This document shows, piece after piece, positions 35,165 to 43,564 of a stretch of DNA of 64,000 nucleotides. Both the position numbers and the translations under genes were made by a program. The stretch is from NCBI RefSeq assembly GCF_000422805.1, contig NZ_AUGT01000009.1, positions 258,727 through 322,726 of the forward strand, in the 5' to 3' direction. The notes beneath the pieces are model-generated. The model made no database searches, was not told the DNA's origin, and worked only from the letters and a program-made list of their open reading frames with translations. Position 1 is the first letter of the stretch. Every line of letters starts with the position of its first letter. The DNA comes from Nocardioides halotolerans DSM 19273 (lineage in GTDB: Bacteria > Actinomycetota > Actinomycetes > Propionibacteriales > Nocardioidaceae).

Positions 35165-36436
35165 TCACGTGCGTCGGTGGAATGTGTACTTGCCGGTGGG
35201 GAGTCGGGTGAGCTGGTAGGTCTCGTCGTGGGCTCGGGTGTGGTGGTGTGGGCAGAGGGAGACCAGGTCGCGGAGGTTGGTGGTGCCGCCGTCGACCCAG
35301 CGCTTGAGGTGGTGGGTGTGGGTCATACCCGGTGGCCAGTCGCAGTCGTGGATCTCGCAGCCGCCGGCCTCGATGGTTTTGGCGAGGCGTTGGGCTGGGG
35401 TGGCGAAGCGTTGGGTGCGGCCGAGGTCCAACACTTCGGATTTCCCGCCGAGGACCGCGGGGATGATCCCGGCGTTGCAGGCGAGGCGGCGGGCAGCACC
35501 GGGGCTGATCATCTCGCCGGTGTCGAGCTGGGCTGCTTTGAGGCGTCCTTCGATGGTCTCGAGGGTGATGAGGGCGACGACGGTGGCGTTGAGCCCACCG
35601 GTCTTGGGGAGGCGCTTGGTGGGGTAGCGCTCGATGTACTCGGCGAACGCTTGGCCGAGCCGTTCGGGGGTGGGTCGTCGTTGCCCGAGCGGGCCCTTGC
35701 TGGCTTGGTGCTTAGGGGCGGCGATGGCGAAGAGGGCTTTCTTGAGCATCGCGCCGTGCAGGGTGTCGAGGGTGAATCGGCCGTGGACCTTGCCGTGTCC
35801 GTCGTCCCACATGGTCAGCCGGGTGGCTGCGGCGGCGTCGCGTTCTTCGCGTTCGAGGAGCTTGGCCTCATGCGCGTCGGCGGTCTCGGGGGAGACGATC
35901 TCGAGGATCCGGCGGCCGAGGATCTTCAGTGCCTTGGCGTCGAACTGGCCGGCGAGCGCCAGCAGCCGCTCCTCGGCCTGGGTGGCGATGGCTGGGTCGA
36001 GGTCGTCGGGGAGGTCGGCGAGGGCGCGGAGGATGACCTCGGCCTGCTCGACGTGGACACGCCCTTCGGCGAGCGCGGTCCGCGTCGCCGGGTGATTCTC
36101 GAGTCCGTCGGCGAGCCGCATCGACCGGTGGGCGGCGGCCCTGGTGGTGCGGGTGGTAGCGGCGTGCCAGGTCGCCGTCGACGATGCGGCCGTGTTGCTC
36201 GGGAGCTCGATCTGGGTGGCGTGGGAGAGCAGCCGCGCCTTGAGCTCGGCCAGCTGCGACTCGGCGGCCATCACCTCGCTGATCACGGCAGTGGTCTCGT
36301 CGGCGTTCATCGACCACAGCGGGACATCGGTCACTGCCGACAGTTCAGAGCGCACGCCAGCGACCGCCCGGGTGACCGGGTGGGTGTGGTGGGCGAGCGC
36401 TGTCATGAGACCCATTCCAGCACCGACCACCGACAC
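35165..36436 (-). CDS. DUF222/HNH endonuclease (13E12-like repeat family)
   Basis: This 423-residue protein has a helical DUF222 domain (about 40-300) and a C-terminal HNH nuclease (about 365-404). The latter includes CDWPP, THTHHLKRWVDGGTTNLRDL and CPHHHTRAHDE, with all metal-binding residues present. Actinobacteria carry many copies of this family, which are thought to be mobile or selfish; their function is unproven. Codon use is less GC-biased than its neighbours (many GT/TT third positions in 35.2-35.7 kb), consistent with transfer. The GTG at 36436 is the outermost start; ATG 36406 (MTALAHHTHP) is as likely. Confidence 0.85.
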   Translation of the reverse strand: MSVVGAGMGLMTALAHHTHPVTRAVAGVRSELSAVTDVPLWSMNADETTAVISEVMAAESQLAELKARLLSHATQIELPSNTAASSTATWHAATTRTTRAAAHRSMRLADGLENHPATRTALAEGRVHVEQAEVILRALADLPDDLDPAIATQAEERLLALAGQFDAKALKILGRRILEIVSPETADAHEAKLLEREERDAAAATRLTMWDDGHGKVHGRFTLDTLHGAMLKKALFAIAAPKHQASKGPLGQRRPTPERLGQAFAEYIERYPTKRLPKTGGLNATVVALITLETIEGRLKAAQLDTGEMISPGAARRLACNAGIIPAVLGGKSEVLDLGRTQRFATPAQRLAKTIEAGGCEIHDCDWPPGMTHTHHLKRWVDGGTTNLRDLVSLCPHHHTRAHDETYQLTRLPTGKYTFHRRT

Positions 36437-36780
36437 CTGCTGGAGGGTCGAATCCGGCTGTGGACAAGGGGTTCCGGGACCGTGGTTGTGGACGATAAGT
36501 GGTCATCGAGAGCGGGCGGAGGCGGCTCCGTGCCCTTCGCTGCGGTGATCTCGACAAGCTCGATCAGCGGTGGTGCGGCGGGTGCCGTCGCTTGGTGGTT
36601 CCGAGACGGTCGCTAGCGCGACCTCCTCAACCAGCGGTGGGCGGCAGCGGTGGTTCAGCGGATGCCTTCGCTTGGTGGTTTCGAGGCTCGGCCGTGGCCG
36701 GCCTCCCACCTCAACCACCGTGGGCGCCGTACCACCGCACGACCGCAGCCGGACGCCGCCGCACCTCAACCGGCGTGAGG
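36437..36780. repeat. Intergenic region with REP-like hairpin repeats, no gene
   Basis: From about 36528 the region holds a CTCGACAAGCTCGATCAGCG unit, a reversed GGTCGC-TAGC-GCGACC hairpin at 36604-36640, and a third stem variant at about 36680-36705 (GAGGC/GCCTC enclosing CGGCC/GGCCG). Repeated CCTCAACCACC-type ends follow. Three different stem sequences occur in the same sequence frame. The first 90 bases are the unremarkable upstream region of the HNH gene. Confidence 0.78.
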
Positions 36781-36793
36781 CGGAGGAGACCCC

Positions 36794-36822
36794 TTGCCGG
36801 GTGGGGCGGGCGGGCCTAGCGT
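36794..36822 (+). promoter_or_regulatory. Promoter of the GH13 gene
   Basis: TTGCCG (36794-36799) and TAGCGT (36817-36822) are separated by 17 bases, a well-formed -35/-10 pair. The leader is then about 33 bases, with GGGAGGG just before the ATG at 36862, so this gene, unlike many here, has a Shine-Dalgarno leader. Confidence 0.6.
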
Positions 36823-36861
36823 GCAACCAACGCTGGTGGTCCACATCTCGGGAGGGAACCC

Positions 36862-39645
36862 ATGCGCACCCTGCTTGCCGCACCCCTGGCGGCGGCCCTG
36901 GTCCTGGGCGTCTCGTCGCCCGTCGTCGCGAGTGGCCACCACGGTCACGTCGACGCCCACAGGCACCACGGGCACGGCCACCATCACGGTGGCTACGCCC
37001 GGCACGCGCCGCGGCCGGGGCTGACCGACCAGGACTTCTACTTCGTCATGGGCGACCGGTTCGCGAACGGCGACGCGAGCAACGACACCGGCGGGCTCGG
37101 GAGCGACCCGCTGGTGAGCGGGTTCGACGCCACGAGGAAGGGGTTCTACAACGGCGGTGACCTGAAGGGGCTGCGCGAGAGGCTCGACTACGTCCAGGGG
37201 CTCGGCACCGACGCGATCTGGCTGACGCCGATCTTCAAGAACAAGGCGGTCCAGCTCGAGGACGGCCCGTCGGCGGGCTACCACGGCTACTGGATCACCG
37301 ACTTCACCCAGGTCGACCCGCACCTCGGCACCAACCAGGACCTCACCGCGCTCGTCGACGCCGCCCACGCGCGCGGCATGAAGGTCTTCTTCGACATCAT
37401 CACCAACCACACCGCCGACGTGATCGGCTACACCGAGGGCGACCGGACGGCGTACGTCTCGAAGGACGTGAGCCCCTACCGAACGGCGAGCGGCCAGCCG
37501 TTCGACGACCGCGACGTCGCCGGGTCCGACGACTTCCCACCGCTCGACGCCGACACGTCGTTCCCCTACCACCCGGTGCTCACGCCGGAGGAGACGAACC
37601 TCAAGTCGCCCGCGTGGCTCAACGACGTGACGATGTACCACAACCGCGGCAACACGACGTTCACCGGCGAGGACAGCCAGTACGGCGACTTCTTCGGCCT
37701 CGACGACCTGTTCACCGAGCGGCCCGAGGTGGTCGACGGGATGGTCGACATCTACCGCGCGTGGGTCGAGGGCTTCGGCATCGACGGCTTCCGGATCGAC
37801 ACCATGAAGCACGTCAACGACGAGTTCTGGCAGGAGTTCGGGCCGCGCATGCAGCAGATCGCCGCGCGCGACGGCAACGACGACTTCTTCATGTTCGGCG
37901 AGGTCGCCCTCGACGGCAGCGGTGCGGCCCAGAAGAGCTTCACGTCGCACTACACGACCCACGACGACATGCAGGCCGTCCTCGACTTCCCCTTCCAGGA
38001 CGCCGCGCGCGGGTTCGCGTCGAAGGGGCTCGGCAACCAGCAGCTCGCCGCGTTCTTCGCGAACGACGACTGGTACACCGACCGCGACTCCAACGTCTAC
38101 GAGCTGCCGACCTTCCTCGGCAACCACGACATGGGCCGGATCGGGCACTTCCTGACGGCCGACAACCCCGGCGCCACGGACTCGGAGCTGCTCGCGCGCG
38201 ACCGGCTGGCGCACGAGCTCATGTACCTCTCGCGCGGCAACCCGGTCGTCTACTACGGCGACGAGCAGGGATTCACCGGCGCCGGCGGCGACCAGGACGC
38301 CCGCCAGACGATGTTCGCCAGCCAGGTGCCCGACTACCTCGACGACGACCTCATCGGCACCGACCGGACCCACGCGCAGGACAGCTTCGTCGCCGGCCAC
38401 CCGATGTACCAGTCGATCAAGGCGCTGGCGGCGCTCACCGAGCAGCACCCGGCGCTCCGCGACGGCGCCGAGCAGGTGCGCCACGCGTCCAGCGGACCCG
38501 GGGTCTTCGCGTTCTCGCGCGTCGACCGACGGCACCAGAAGGAGTACGTCGTCGCGCTCAACAACAGCGAGTCGGCCGCCTCGGCGGCGGTGCCGACGTT
38601 CGTCCGCCAGGGCGGCTTCCACAAGGTGTACGGCGCGGGCCCGGCCCACCTGGCGACCGGCCACGACCGGACGCTGCCGGTGAGCCTGCCGGGGCTGTCG
38701 ACGGCGGTCTACGTCTCCGACAGCCGGATCCCGGCGTCGCACTCCGCGCCGCGCATCGACCTCGCCCAGCCCGCGCCGGCCGAGGTGTCCCACGGGCGCA
38801 TGCACGTCGCCGCGCAGGTGCACGGCGACTCGTTCTACGAGGTGACCTTCCAGCGCAAGGTCGGCCACGGCGGCTGGCGGACCATCGGCGTCGACGACTC
38901 GGCCCCCTACCAGGTCTTCGACGACGTCTCGTCGCTCGCGCCGGGTCGCGGCGTCTCCTACCGCGCGGCCGTCCTCGACAACGGCGGCCACACCCGTGGC
39001 TCGACGCCGCGCAGCGCGACCGTCCCCCGCACCCGCGTGACGATGGCCGCGCCGACCGACGGCGGCACGGTCAGCCGCATCGACCCGGTGGCGCTCACCG
39101 CGACGGTCGACCCCGAGCGGCCGCTCCAGTCGGTGGAGCTCCAGCGCAGCGTCGCGGGCGGCCCGTGGACCAGCCTCGGCACCGACACCTCGGCGCCGGC
39201 GTACACCGCCACCGACGACGTCTCGGCGCTGCCGCTCGGCACGTCGGTCCGCTACCGGGCGGTCCTGAGCGAGCACGGCGTGGTGCAGGCGACCAGCGCG
39301 CCCGTCACGGTGACCACCGCGCCGCCGCAACCGGCGGTCGGCTCGGTGACGGTGGCCGGGAGCCTGCAGTCCGAGCTCGGCTGCCCCGACGACTGGCAGC
39401 CCGGCTGCGCGGCGACCCACCTGGCCTTCGACACCTCCGACGGGAAGTGGCACGGCACGTTCACGCTGCCCGAGGGCGGCTACGAGTGGAAGGTCGCGAT
39501 CAACGACTCGTGGGACGTCAACTACGGCGTCGGCGGCGCCGCGGGCGGCGCCAACCTCGTCCTCACCGTGCCCCCCGGCGGCGACACCTACGTGTTCACC
39601 TGGGACCAGGTGACGCACGTGCCCTCGGTGGCCCCGGCGGGATAG
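36862..39645 (+). CDS. Secreted GH13 alpha-amylase/pullulanase-type enzyme
   Basis: This 927-residue exported protein has a signal peptide at residues 1-24 (VVA-SG). A His-rich segment (26-48) follows, then the GH13 barrel with NH at 182-183 (region I), the nucleophile Asp313 in GFRID, the acid/base Glu347 in FGEVAL, and FLGNHD (418-423). Two Ig/FN3-like domains (about 635-830) and a C-terminal X25/pullulanase-associated-like domain (from about 835; GCPDDWQPGC, GYEWKVAINDSW) end the protein. It acts on alpha-glucans outside the cell. The His-rich stretch may bind metal. Its TAG stop lies inside the inverted-repeat element that follows. Confidence 0.9.
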   Translation: MRTLLAAPLAAALVLGVSSPVVASGHHGHVDAHRHHGHGHHHGGYARHAPRPGLTDQDFYFVMGDRFANGDASNDTGGLGSDPLVSGFDATRKGFYNGGDLKGLRERLDYVQGLGTDAIWLTPIFKNKAVQLEDGPSAGYHGYWITDFTQVDPHLGTNQDLTALVDAAHARGMKVFFDIITNHTADVIGYTEGDRTAYVSKDVSPYRTASGQPFDDRDVAGSDDFPPLDADTSFPYHPVLTPEETNLKSPAWLNDVTMYHNRGNTTFTGEDSQYGDFFGLDDLFTERPEVVDGMVDIYRAWVEGFGIDGFRIDTMKHVNDEFWQEFGPRMQQIAARDGNDDFFMFGEVALDGSGAAQKSFTSHYTTHDDMQAVLDFPFQDAARGFASKGLGNQQLAAFFANDDWYTDRDSNVYELPTFLGNHDMGRIGHFLTADNPGATDSELLARDRLAHELMYLSRGNPVVYYGDEQGFTGAGGDQDARQTMFASQVPDYLDDDLIGTDRTHAQDSFVAGHPMYQSIKALAALTEQHPALRDGAEQVRHASSGPGVFAFSRVDRRHQKEYVVALNNSESAASAAVPTFVRQGGFHKVYGAGPAHLATGHDRTLPVSLPGLSTAVYVSDSRIPASHSAPRIDLAQPAPAEVSHGRMHVAAQVHGDSFYEVTFQRKVGHGGWRTIGVDDSAPYQVFDDVSSLAPGRGVSYRAAVLDNGGHTRGSTPRSATVPRTRVTMAAPTDGGTVSRIDPVALTATVDPERPLQSVELQRSVAGGPWTSLGTDTSAPAYTATDDVSALPLGTSVRYRAVLSEHGVVQATSAPVTVTTAPPQPAVGSVTVAGSLQSELGCPDDWQPGCAATHLAFDTSDGKWHGTFTLPEGGYEWKVAINDSWDVNYGVGGAAGGANLVLTVPPGGDTYVFTWDQVTHVPSVAPAG

Positions 39646-39705
39646 TCCCTGACGATCGGGCCCCTGGTCGTCCGCATCAGGGGCCCCAAGGTCAGGGACT
39701 ATCCC
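39639..39705. repeat. Nested inverted repeat between convergent genes (GATAGTCCC family, copy 1)
   Basis: The 15-bp arms GGGATAGTCCCTGAC (39639-39653) and its exact complement (39691-39705) enclose 37 bases. Those contain a second stem, GGCCCCTG with CAGGGGCC. The arms carry TAG in both directions and supply the stop codons of both the GH13 gene and gmd. It is probably a bidirectional terminator; the same arms recur at 52529-52597. Confidence 0.8.
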
Positions 39706-40655
39706 CTCACCCGGGCCAGGTCGGCCTCCACCATCAGCCGGACGACCTCGTCGAAGGCGACGGTGGGGCGCCAGCCCAGGTCGGCGCGGATGCGGGTGGG
39801 GTCGCCGACGAGGGCGGCGGCGTCGACCGGTCGCAGCAGGGCCGGGTCGACGTCGACGTACGACGCCCAGTCGGCGATGCCGACGCAGCGGAACGCCGCG
39901 GCGACGAACTCCTCCACCGAGTGGCTCTCGCCGGTCGCGACGACGTAGTCGCGGGCGGTCTCCGCCCGGGCCGCGCGCACCATGGCGTCGACGAAGTCGG
40001 GCGCCCAGCCCCAGTCGCGGACCGCGGCCAGGTTGCCGAGGGTCAGCCGCGACGCCCGGCCGCTCGCGATCGCCGCGGCGCCGGTGGTGATCTTGCGGGT
40101 CACGAAGTGCTCCGGCCGGCGCGGCGACTCGTGGTTGTAGAGGACCAGGCTCGAGGCGTGCAGGCCGCGGTGGCGGTAGACGTCGACGACGAGGTGGGCG
40201 TAGGCCTTCGCGGCGCCGTACGGGTTCACCGGGCGGACGGGGGTGTCCTCGTCCTGCGGCGAGCGGTCGGGCAGCCCGAAGATCTCGGCGCTGGAGGCCT
40301 GCACGAAGCGCACCGGCCGGCCCTCGCGCTCCTGGACCTGCCACGCCGACTCGAGCAGGCCGGCCGCGGCGAGGCCGTTGACCCGCGCGGTGAGGTCGGG
40401 CTCGTCCCACGAGCGCGCGACCGAGCTGACGGCGGCCAGGTTGTAGACCTCATCGGGCGCGACCTCGAGGAGCAGCGCGCGGGTGGCGCCGACGTCGGCG
40501 ACGTCGCCGGCGTGCGTGCGTACGCCGGCGACCGGCGCGTCGTCGGCAGGGGAGAGCGCGTGCACCTCGACGCCGTCCGCGAGCAGCCGCTCGGCGAGGT
40601 AGCTGCCGTCCTGGCCGCTGACACCGGTGACCAGCGCGCGCGGAGGACGGCTCAT
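39699..40655 (-). CDS. gmd: GDP-mannose 4,6-dehydratase
   Basis: This 318-residue SDR enzyme converts GDP-mannose to GDP-4-keto-6-deoxymannose. The NADP motif is VTGVSGQDGSYLAERLL (about 9-25). AAVSSVARSWDEP, ASSAEIFG, the Tyr/Lys in NPYGAAKAYAH, and YNHESPRRPEHFVTRKI are diagnostic of Gmd. No fucose or rhamnose synthase acting on its product is seen in the window. It is followed by the sugar transferase on the same strand (34 bp further upstream). The stop codon comes from the arm of the inverted repeat at 39639-39705. Confidence 0.92.
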   Translation of the reverse strand: MSRPPRALVTGVSGQDGSYLAERLLADGVEVHALSPADDAPVAGVRTHAGDVADVGATRALLLEVAPDEVYNLAAVSSVARSWDEPDLTARVNGLAAAGLLESAWQVQEREGRPVRFVQASSAEIFGLPDRSPQDEDTPVRPVNPYGAAKAYAHLVVDVYRHRGLHASSLVLYNHESPRRPEHFVTRKITTGAAAIASGRASRLTLGNLAAVRDWGWAPDFVDAMVRAARAETARDYVVATGESHSVEEFVAAAFRCVGIADWASYVDVDPALLRPVDAAALVGDPTRIRADLGWRPTVAFDEVVRLMVEADLARVRG

Positions 40656-40689
40656 GCCGCTCAGTGTCGCTCAGTCCGGGGCGGACGGC

Positions 40690-42150
40690 TCAGTAGGCGC
40701 CGCGGGTGCCGAGCACCGCACCGAGGGTGCGGAACAGGATCGTGAGGTCCTGCAGCATCGACCAGTTGTCGACGTAGTAGAGGTCGAGCCGGACCGCCTC
40801 GTCGAAGGCGAGCTCGGAGCGGCCCGAGACCTGCCAGAGACCGGTCATGCCGGGGCGGACGCGCAGCCGGCGCACGGTGTCCTGCGCGTAGCGCGCCACC
40901 TCGGTCGGCAGCGGCGGCCGCGGGCCGACCAGGCTCATCTCGCCGAGGAGGACGTTGACCAGCTGCGGCAGCTCGTCGATGGAGTAGCGGCGCAGCCAGC
41001 GACCGGGCCGGGTGACCCGCGGGTCGTCCTCCATCTTGAAGAGGCCGTCCTCGAAGCCGGTCTGCGCGTGCAGCGCCGCGAGCTGCTGCTCGGCGTCGAC
41101 CACCATCGAGCGGAACTTCAGGCAGCGGAACGTCGACCCGTCGCGACCGGTGCGCTCCTGCGCGAACAGCACCGGCCCGCGGTCGTGCAGCTTGACCCAC
41201 ATCGCAGCGACGACGAGCAGCGGCGCGAAGAGCGCCAGCAGGAACAGCGAGCCCGCGATGTCGAAGCACCGCTTGCCGGCGCGCGAGGCGTGCACGGCCC
41301 GCGGCTTGTCGATGTGCATGAGCGGCAGCCCGCCGACCGGCCGGACCCGCACCCGCTCGGCGGAGACGTCGGTGACGCTCGGCGCCACGACGACCTGCAC
41401 GTCGCGCTCCTCGAGCTCCCACGCGATCCGGCGCAGCTGGGTGGCCGAGTCGAGGGCACCGCCGGCGACGAAGATGACGTCGGCCTCGGTCAGGTCGATC
41501 GCCCGGAGGAGCTGGTCGGGCGTGCCGACCACGGGGACTCCGGCGCAGGTCTCCTCGGCGTCACCGGACGGCGGCACGAGCGCGCCGACGACGTCGTAGC
41601 CGAGCCACTTCTCGCGGCGCAGCACCCGCGCCACGTCGCCGACGTGGGAGGGCGTGCCGGCGATGACGACGCGCTGCTGCAGCGCGCCGCGGGCGCGCGC
41701 GGCGTACAGCGCGCGGCGGAGGAGGAACCGGCCGAGGATCAGCGTCGGCACGCCGATCGCGAAGAGCAGGAGGAAGAAGCCGCGGGAGAGCTGGAACTTG
41801 GCGAGGTACGCGCCGACCCCCACCAGCCCGGCGGCGAGCACGCTGGCGTTGAGGACCCGCTTGTACTCGTCGGTGCCTGCGCCGAAGACGTCGCGCGAGT
41901 AGCCCCCGACCAGCCAGAGCATCAGCAGCCAGCCGCCCATGATGAGCGGGCCGGCCAGGCCGAGGGTGTCGGAGACCTGGACGATCGAGGGGTCGAAGAT
42001 CGTGAGCTGGTCGCGGCCGAACGTGGCCGCGGCGCCCGCGACGCAGACGGCGGCCATGTCGATGACGAACGCGGTCGGCGTCAGGTAGCGCAGCGCTCGG
42101 TGCGGTGCCGCGGTGATGACGGAGAGCCGCGTCTCGGCGAGCAGCGTCAC
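40690..42150 (-). CDS. Polyprenyl glycosylphosphotransferase (WbaP/exopolysaccharide initiating enzyme)
   Basis: This 486-residue membrane protein has about four or five N-terminal transmembrane segments (20-145), a CoA-binding-like central domain (about 160-270), a further transmembrane anchor (about 290-312), and the bacterial sugar transferase domain. KRCFDIAGS, FRCLKFRSMV, RRYSIDELPQL, EMSLVGPRPP and RPGMTGLWQVSGRS are all present. It moves a sugar-1-phosphate onto undecaprenyl phosphate to start a glycan unit. With Wzc and Wzy-like proteins at 7-10 kb it completes the core of a Wzy-type pathway; a flippase is not in the window. Start: GTG 42150. Confidence 0.93.
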   Translation of the reverse strand: MTLLAETRLSVITAAPHRALRYLTPTAFVIDMAAVCVAGAAATFGRDQLTIFDPSIVQVSDTLGLAGPLIMGGWLLMLWLVGGYSRDVFGAGTDEYKRVLNASVLAAGLVGVGAYLAKFQLSRGFFLLLFAIGVPTLILGRFLLRRALYAARARGALQQRVVIAGTPSHVGDVARVLRREKWLGYDVVGALVPPSGDAEETCAGVPVVGTPDQLLRAIDLTEADVIFVAGGALDSATQLRRIAWELEERDVQVVVAPSVTDVSAERVRVRPVGGLPLMHIDKPRAVHASRAGKRCFDIAGSLFLLALFAPLLVVAAMWVKLHDRGPVLFAQERTGRDGSTFRCLKFRSMVVDAEQQLAALHAQTGFEDGLFKMEDDPRVTRPGRWLRRYSIDELPQLVNVLLGEMSLVGPRPPLPTEVARYAQDTVRRLRVRPGMTGLWQVSGRSELAFDEAVRLDLYYVDNWSMLQDLTILFRTLGAVLGTRGAY

Positions 42151-42387
42151 GTCACGCCGCCCGAGACCCGCGTCTTCTCACGGACCTACCAACGGGTAAT
42201 GGTGATCTGGGTTACTCCCCAAGCAGGTGCTTGGTGGCCGGTCTGGACCACTGACGCGGCATCCCGACCCGCGGCTGCGGGCGCTGTGCCGGAGGATTTC
42301 CCGCGTCGTCGCAGCGAGGACGGATCCTCACCCGTCCGTGGCGCGCGAATGCGCCGAAAGTGTCCAGCAGGGGGGCATCATCGATCC

Positions 42388-42504
42388 GTGACCACCGCGC
42401 TCCTGATCGCCCTCGCGGCCGGTGCGTGGCTGGTGGTGCCGTTCCCGCTGGCCGTCCTCGTCGGGCGCAGCCTGCGGGCCGGTGCCGCGACCGCGCGGAT
42501 CTGA
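42388..42504 (+). CDS. Very small membrane protein (38 residues)
   Basis: A GTG at 42388 opens a 38-codon frame encoding one long hydrophobic segment (TALLIALAAGAWLVVPFPLA) and a basic end (GRSLRAGAATARI), then TGA. AGGGGGG lies about 11 bases upstream. Composition and topology look like a real single-helix protein rather than chance, and it directly precedes the galE promoter. I do not recognise the family. The stretch 42151-42387 upstream of it holds no other gene. Confidence 0.4.
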   Translation: MTTALLIALAAGAWLVVPFPLAVLVGRSLRAGAATARI

Positions 42505-42523
42505 CGGGCGCGCCCGGCGCACC

Positions 42524-42529
42524 TACGCT
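42524..42529 (+). promoter_or_regulatory. -10 box TACGCT in front of the galE leader
   Basis: TACGCT ends seven bases before an ATG at 42537, the same spacing as at other leaderless starts in the window. Confidence 0.5.
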
Positions 42530-42536
42530 GGGGCCC

Positions 42537-42554
42537 ATGGAGGTCTCGCGATGA
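42537..42554 (+). CDS. Five-codon leader minicistron (MEVSR) overlapping the galE start
   Basis: ATG at 42537 begins five codons, MEVSR, then TGA at 42552-42554, which overlaps the galE ATG (42551) as ATGA. The same bases GGAGG (42539-42543) form the galE Shine-Dalgarno. If transcription starts at 42536-42537, as the -10 spacing suggests, this peptide would be translated leaderlessly and coupled to galE. It may equally be just a 14-base untranslated leader. Confidence 0.35.
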   Translation: MEVSR

Positions 42555-43564
42555 AGGTGCTGGTCACCGGCGGAGCCGGCTACATCGGCTCGATCACGGC
42601 CAAGGCGCTCGAGGAGGCCGGTCACGTCCCGGTCGTGCTCGACTCGCTGCTCACCGGCCCGCACGTCTTCGTCCGCGACCGCATCTTCTACGAGGGAGAC
42701 ATCGCGGACCGCGCCCTGGTCACCCGGATCGTCGAGGAGCACCCCGACCTCGAGGCGACGATCCACATGGCGGCGCGGATCGTGGTGCCCGAGTCGGTGG
42801 CCCAGCCCTACGAGTACTACCGCGACAACGTCGCCAAGTCGCTCGAGCTCTTCGACCAGCTCGAGCAGCTCGGCAAGCCGCGGGTGCTGTTCTCCAGCTC
42901 GGCCAGCCTGTACGCCGTCCCCCACGGCACCGACGACTTCGAGGTCACCGAGGCCGCCCCGCTCGCGCCCGGGTCGCCGTACGCCCGGACCAAGCTGATG
43001 ATGGAGCAGGTCCTCGAGGACATGGCGGCCGCGACCGACCTGCGCGCGATCATCCTGCGCTACTTCAACCCGATCGGCTCCGACCCCGACCTCGAGTCGG
43101 GGATCTACGCCAAGGAGCCCAGCCACGTGCTCGGGCAGCTCGTCATGGCCGCCCGCGGCCAGAAGGACGCCTTCACGATCACCGGCACCGACAACCCGAC
43201 CCGCGACGGCACCGGCATCCGCGACTACGTCCACGTGTGGGACCTCGCGCGCGCCCACGTGCGCGCGGTGGAGAAGTTCGACGAGGTGCTCGCCGCGGTC
43301 GGCGAGCCCAGCGTGGTCATCAACATCGGCACCGGCGCCGGCGTGACCGTCCGTGAGCTGGTCGCGGCGTTCGAGAAGGTCTTCGGCCGCGAGGTCCCGA
43401 CCCGCGAGGCGCCCTCGAGGCCCGGCGACGTGCCGGGCGCGTTCGCGAACGTCGACCGCGCGCACGAGCTGCTCGGCTGGCACCACGAGCTCTCGATCGA
43501 GGACGCGATCGCCTCGGCGCTGGCCTGGGGCGAGAAGCGCCAGGAGATCCTGGGCTACGAATGA
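42551..43564 (+). CDS. galE: UDP-glucose 4-epimerase
   Basis: This 337-residue SDR enzyme interconverts UDP-glucose and UDP-galactose. The NAD motif is VTGGAGYIGS (5-14), with FSSSASLY and the catalytic Tyr144/Lys148 in GSPYARTKLMMEQ. RYFNPIGSDP and GTGIRDYVHVWDLARAHV are GalE signatures. The start is ATG 42551 with GGAGG seven bases upstream. The stop overlaps the start of the amidase gene (ATGA). It would supply UDP-galactose for surface glycans. Confidence 0.92.
   Translation: MKVLVTGGAGYIGSITAKALEEAGHVPVVLDSLLTGPHVFVRDRIFYEGDIADRALVTRIVEEHPDLEATIHMAARIVVPESVAQPYEYYRDNVAKSLELFDQLEQLGKPRVLFSSSASLYAVPHGTDDFEVTEAAPLAPGSPYARTKLMMEQVLEDMAAATDLRAIILRYFNPIGSDPDLESGIYAKEPSHVLGQLVMAARGQKDAFTITGTDNPTRDGTGIRDYVHVWDLARAHVRAVEKFDEVLAAVGEPSVVINIGTGAGVTVRELVAAFEKVFGREVPTREAPSRPGDVPGAFANVDRAHELLGWHHELSIEDAIASALAWGEKRQEILGYE

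Noticed and set aside
33578..36616. A 1012-codon plus-strand frame spanning three minus-strand genes
   Set aside because: The minus strand carries clear GNAT-like, MGT and DUF222-HNH proteins; the plus frame has no recognisable motif.
36766..40410. A 1214-codon minus-strand frame opposite the GH13 gene
   Set aside because: The plus-strand protein has all four GH13 regions; the antisense frame is low-complexity.
42151..42387. Riboswitch or MtrA-type direct repeat (GTAACCC ... ATTACCC on the minus strand) upstream of the sugar transferase
   Set aside because: Spacing does not match the known MtrA box and no riboswitch core could be recognised.
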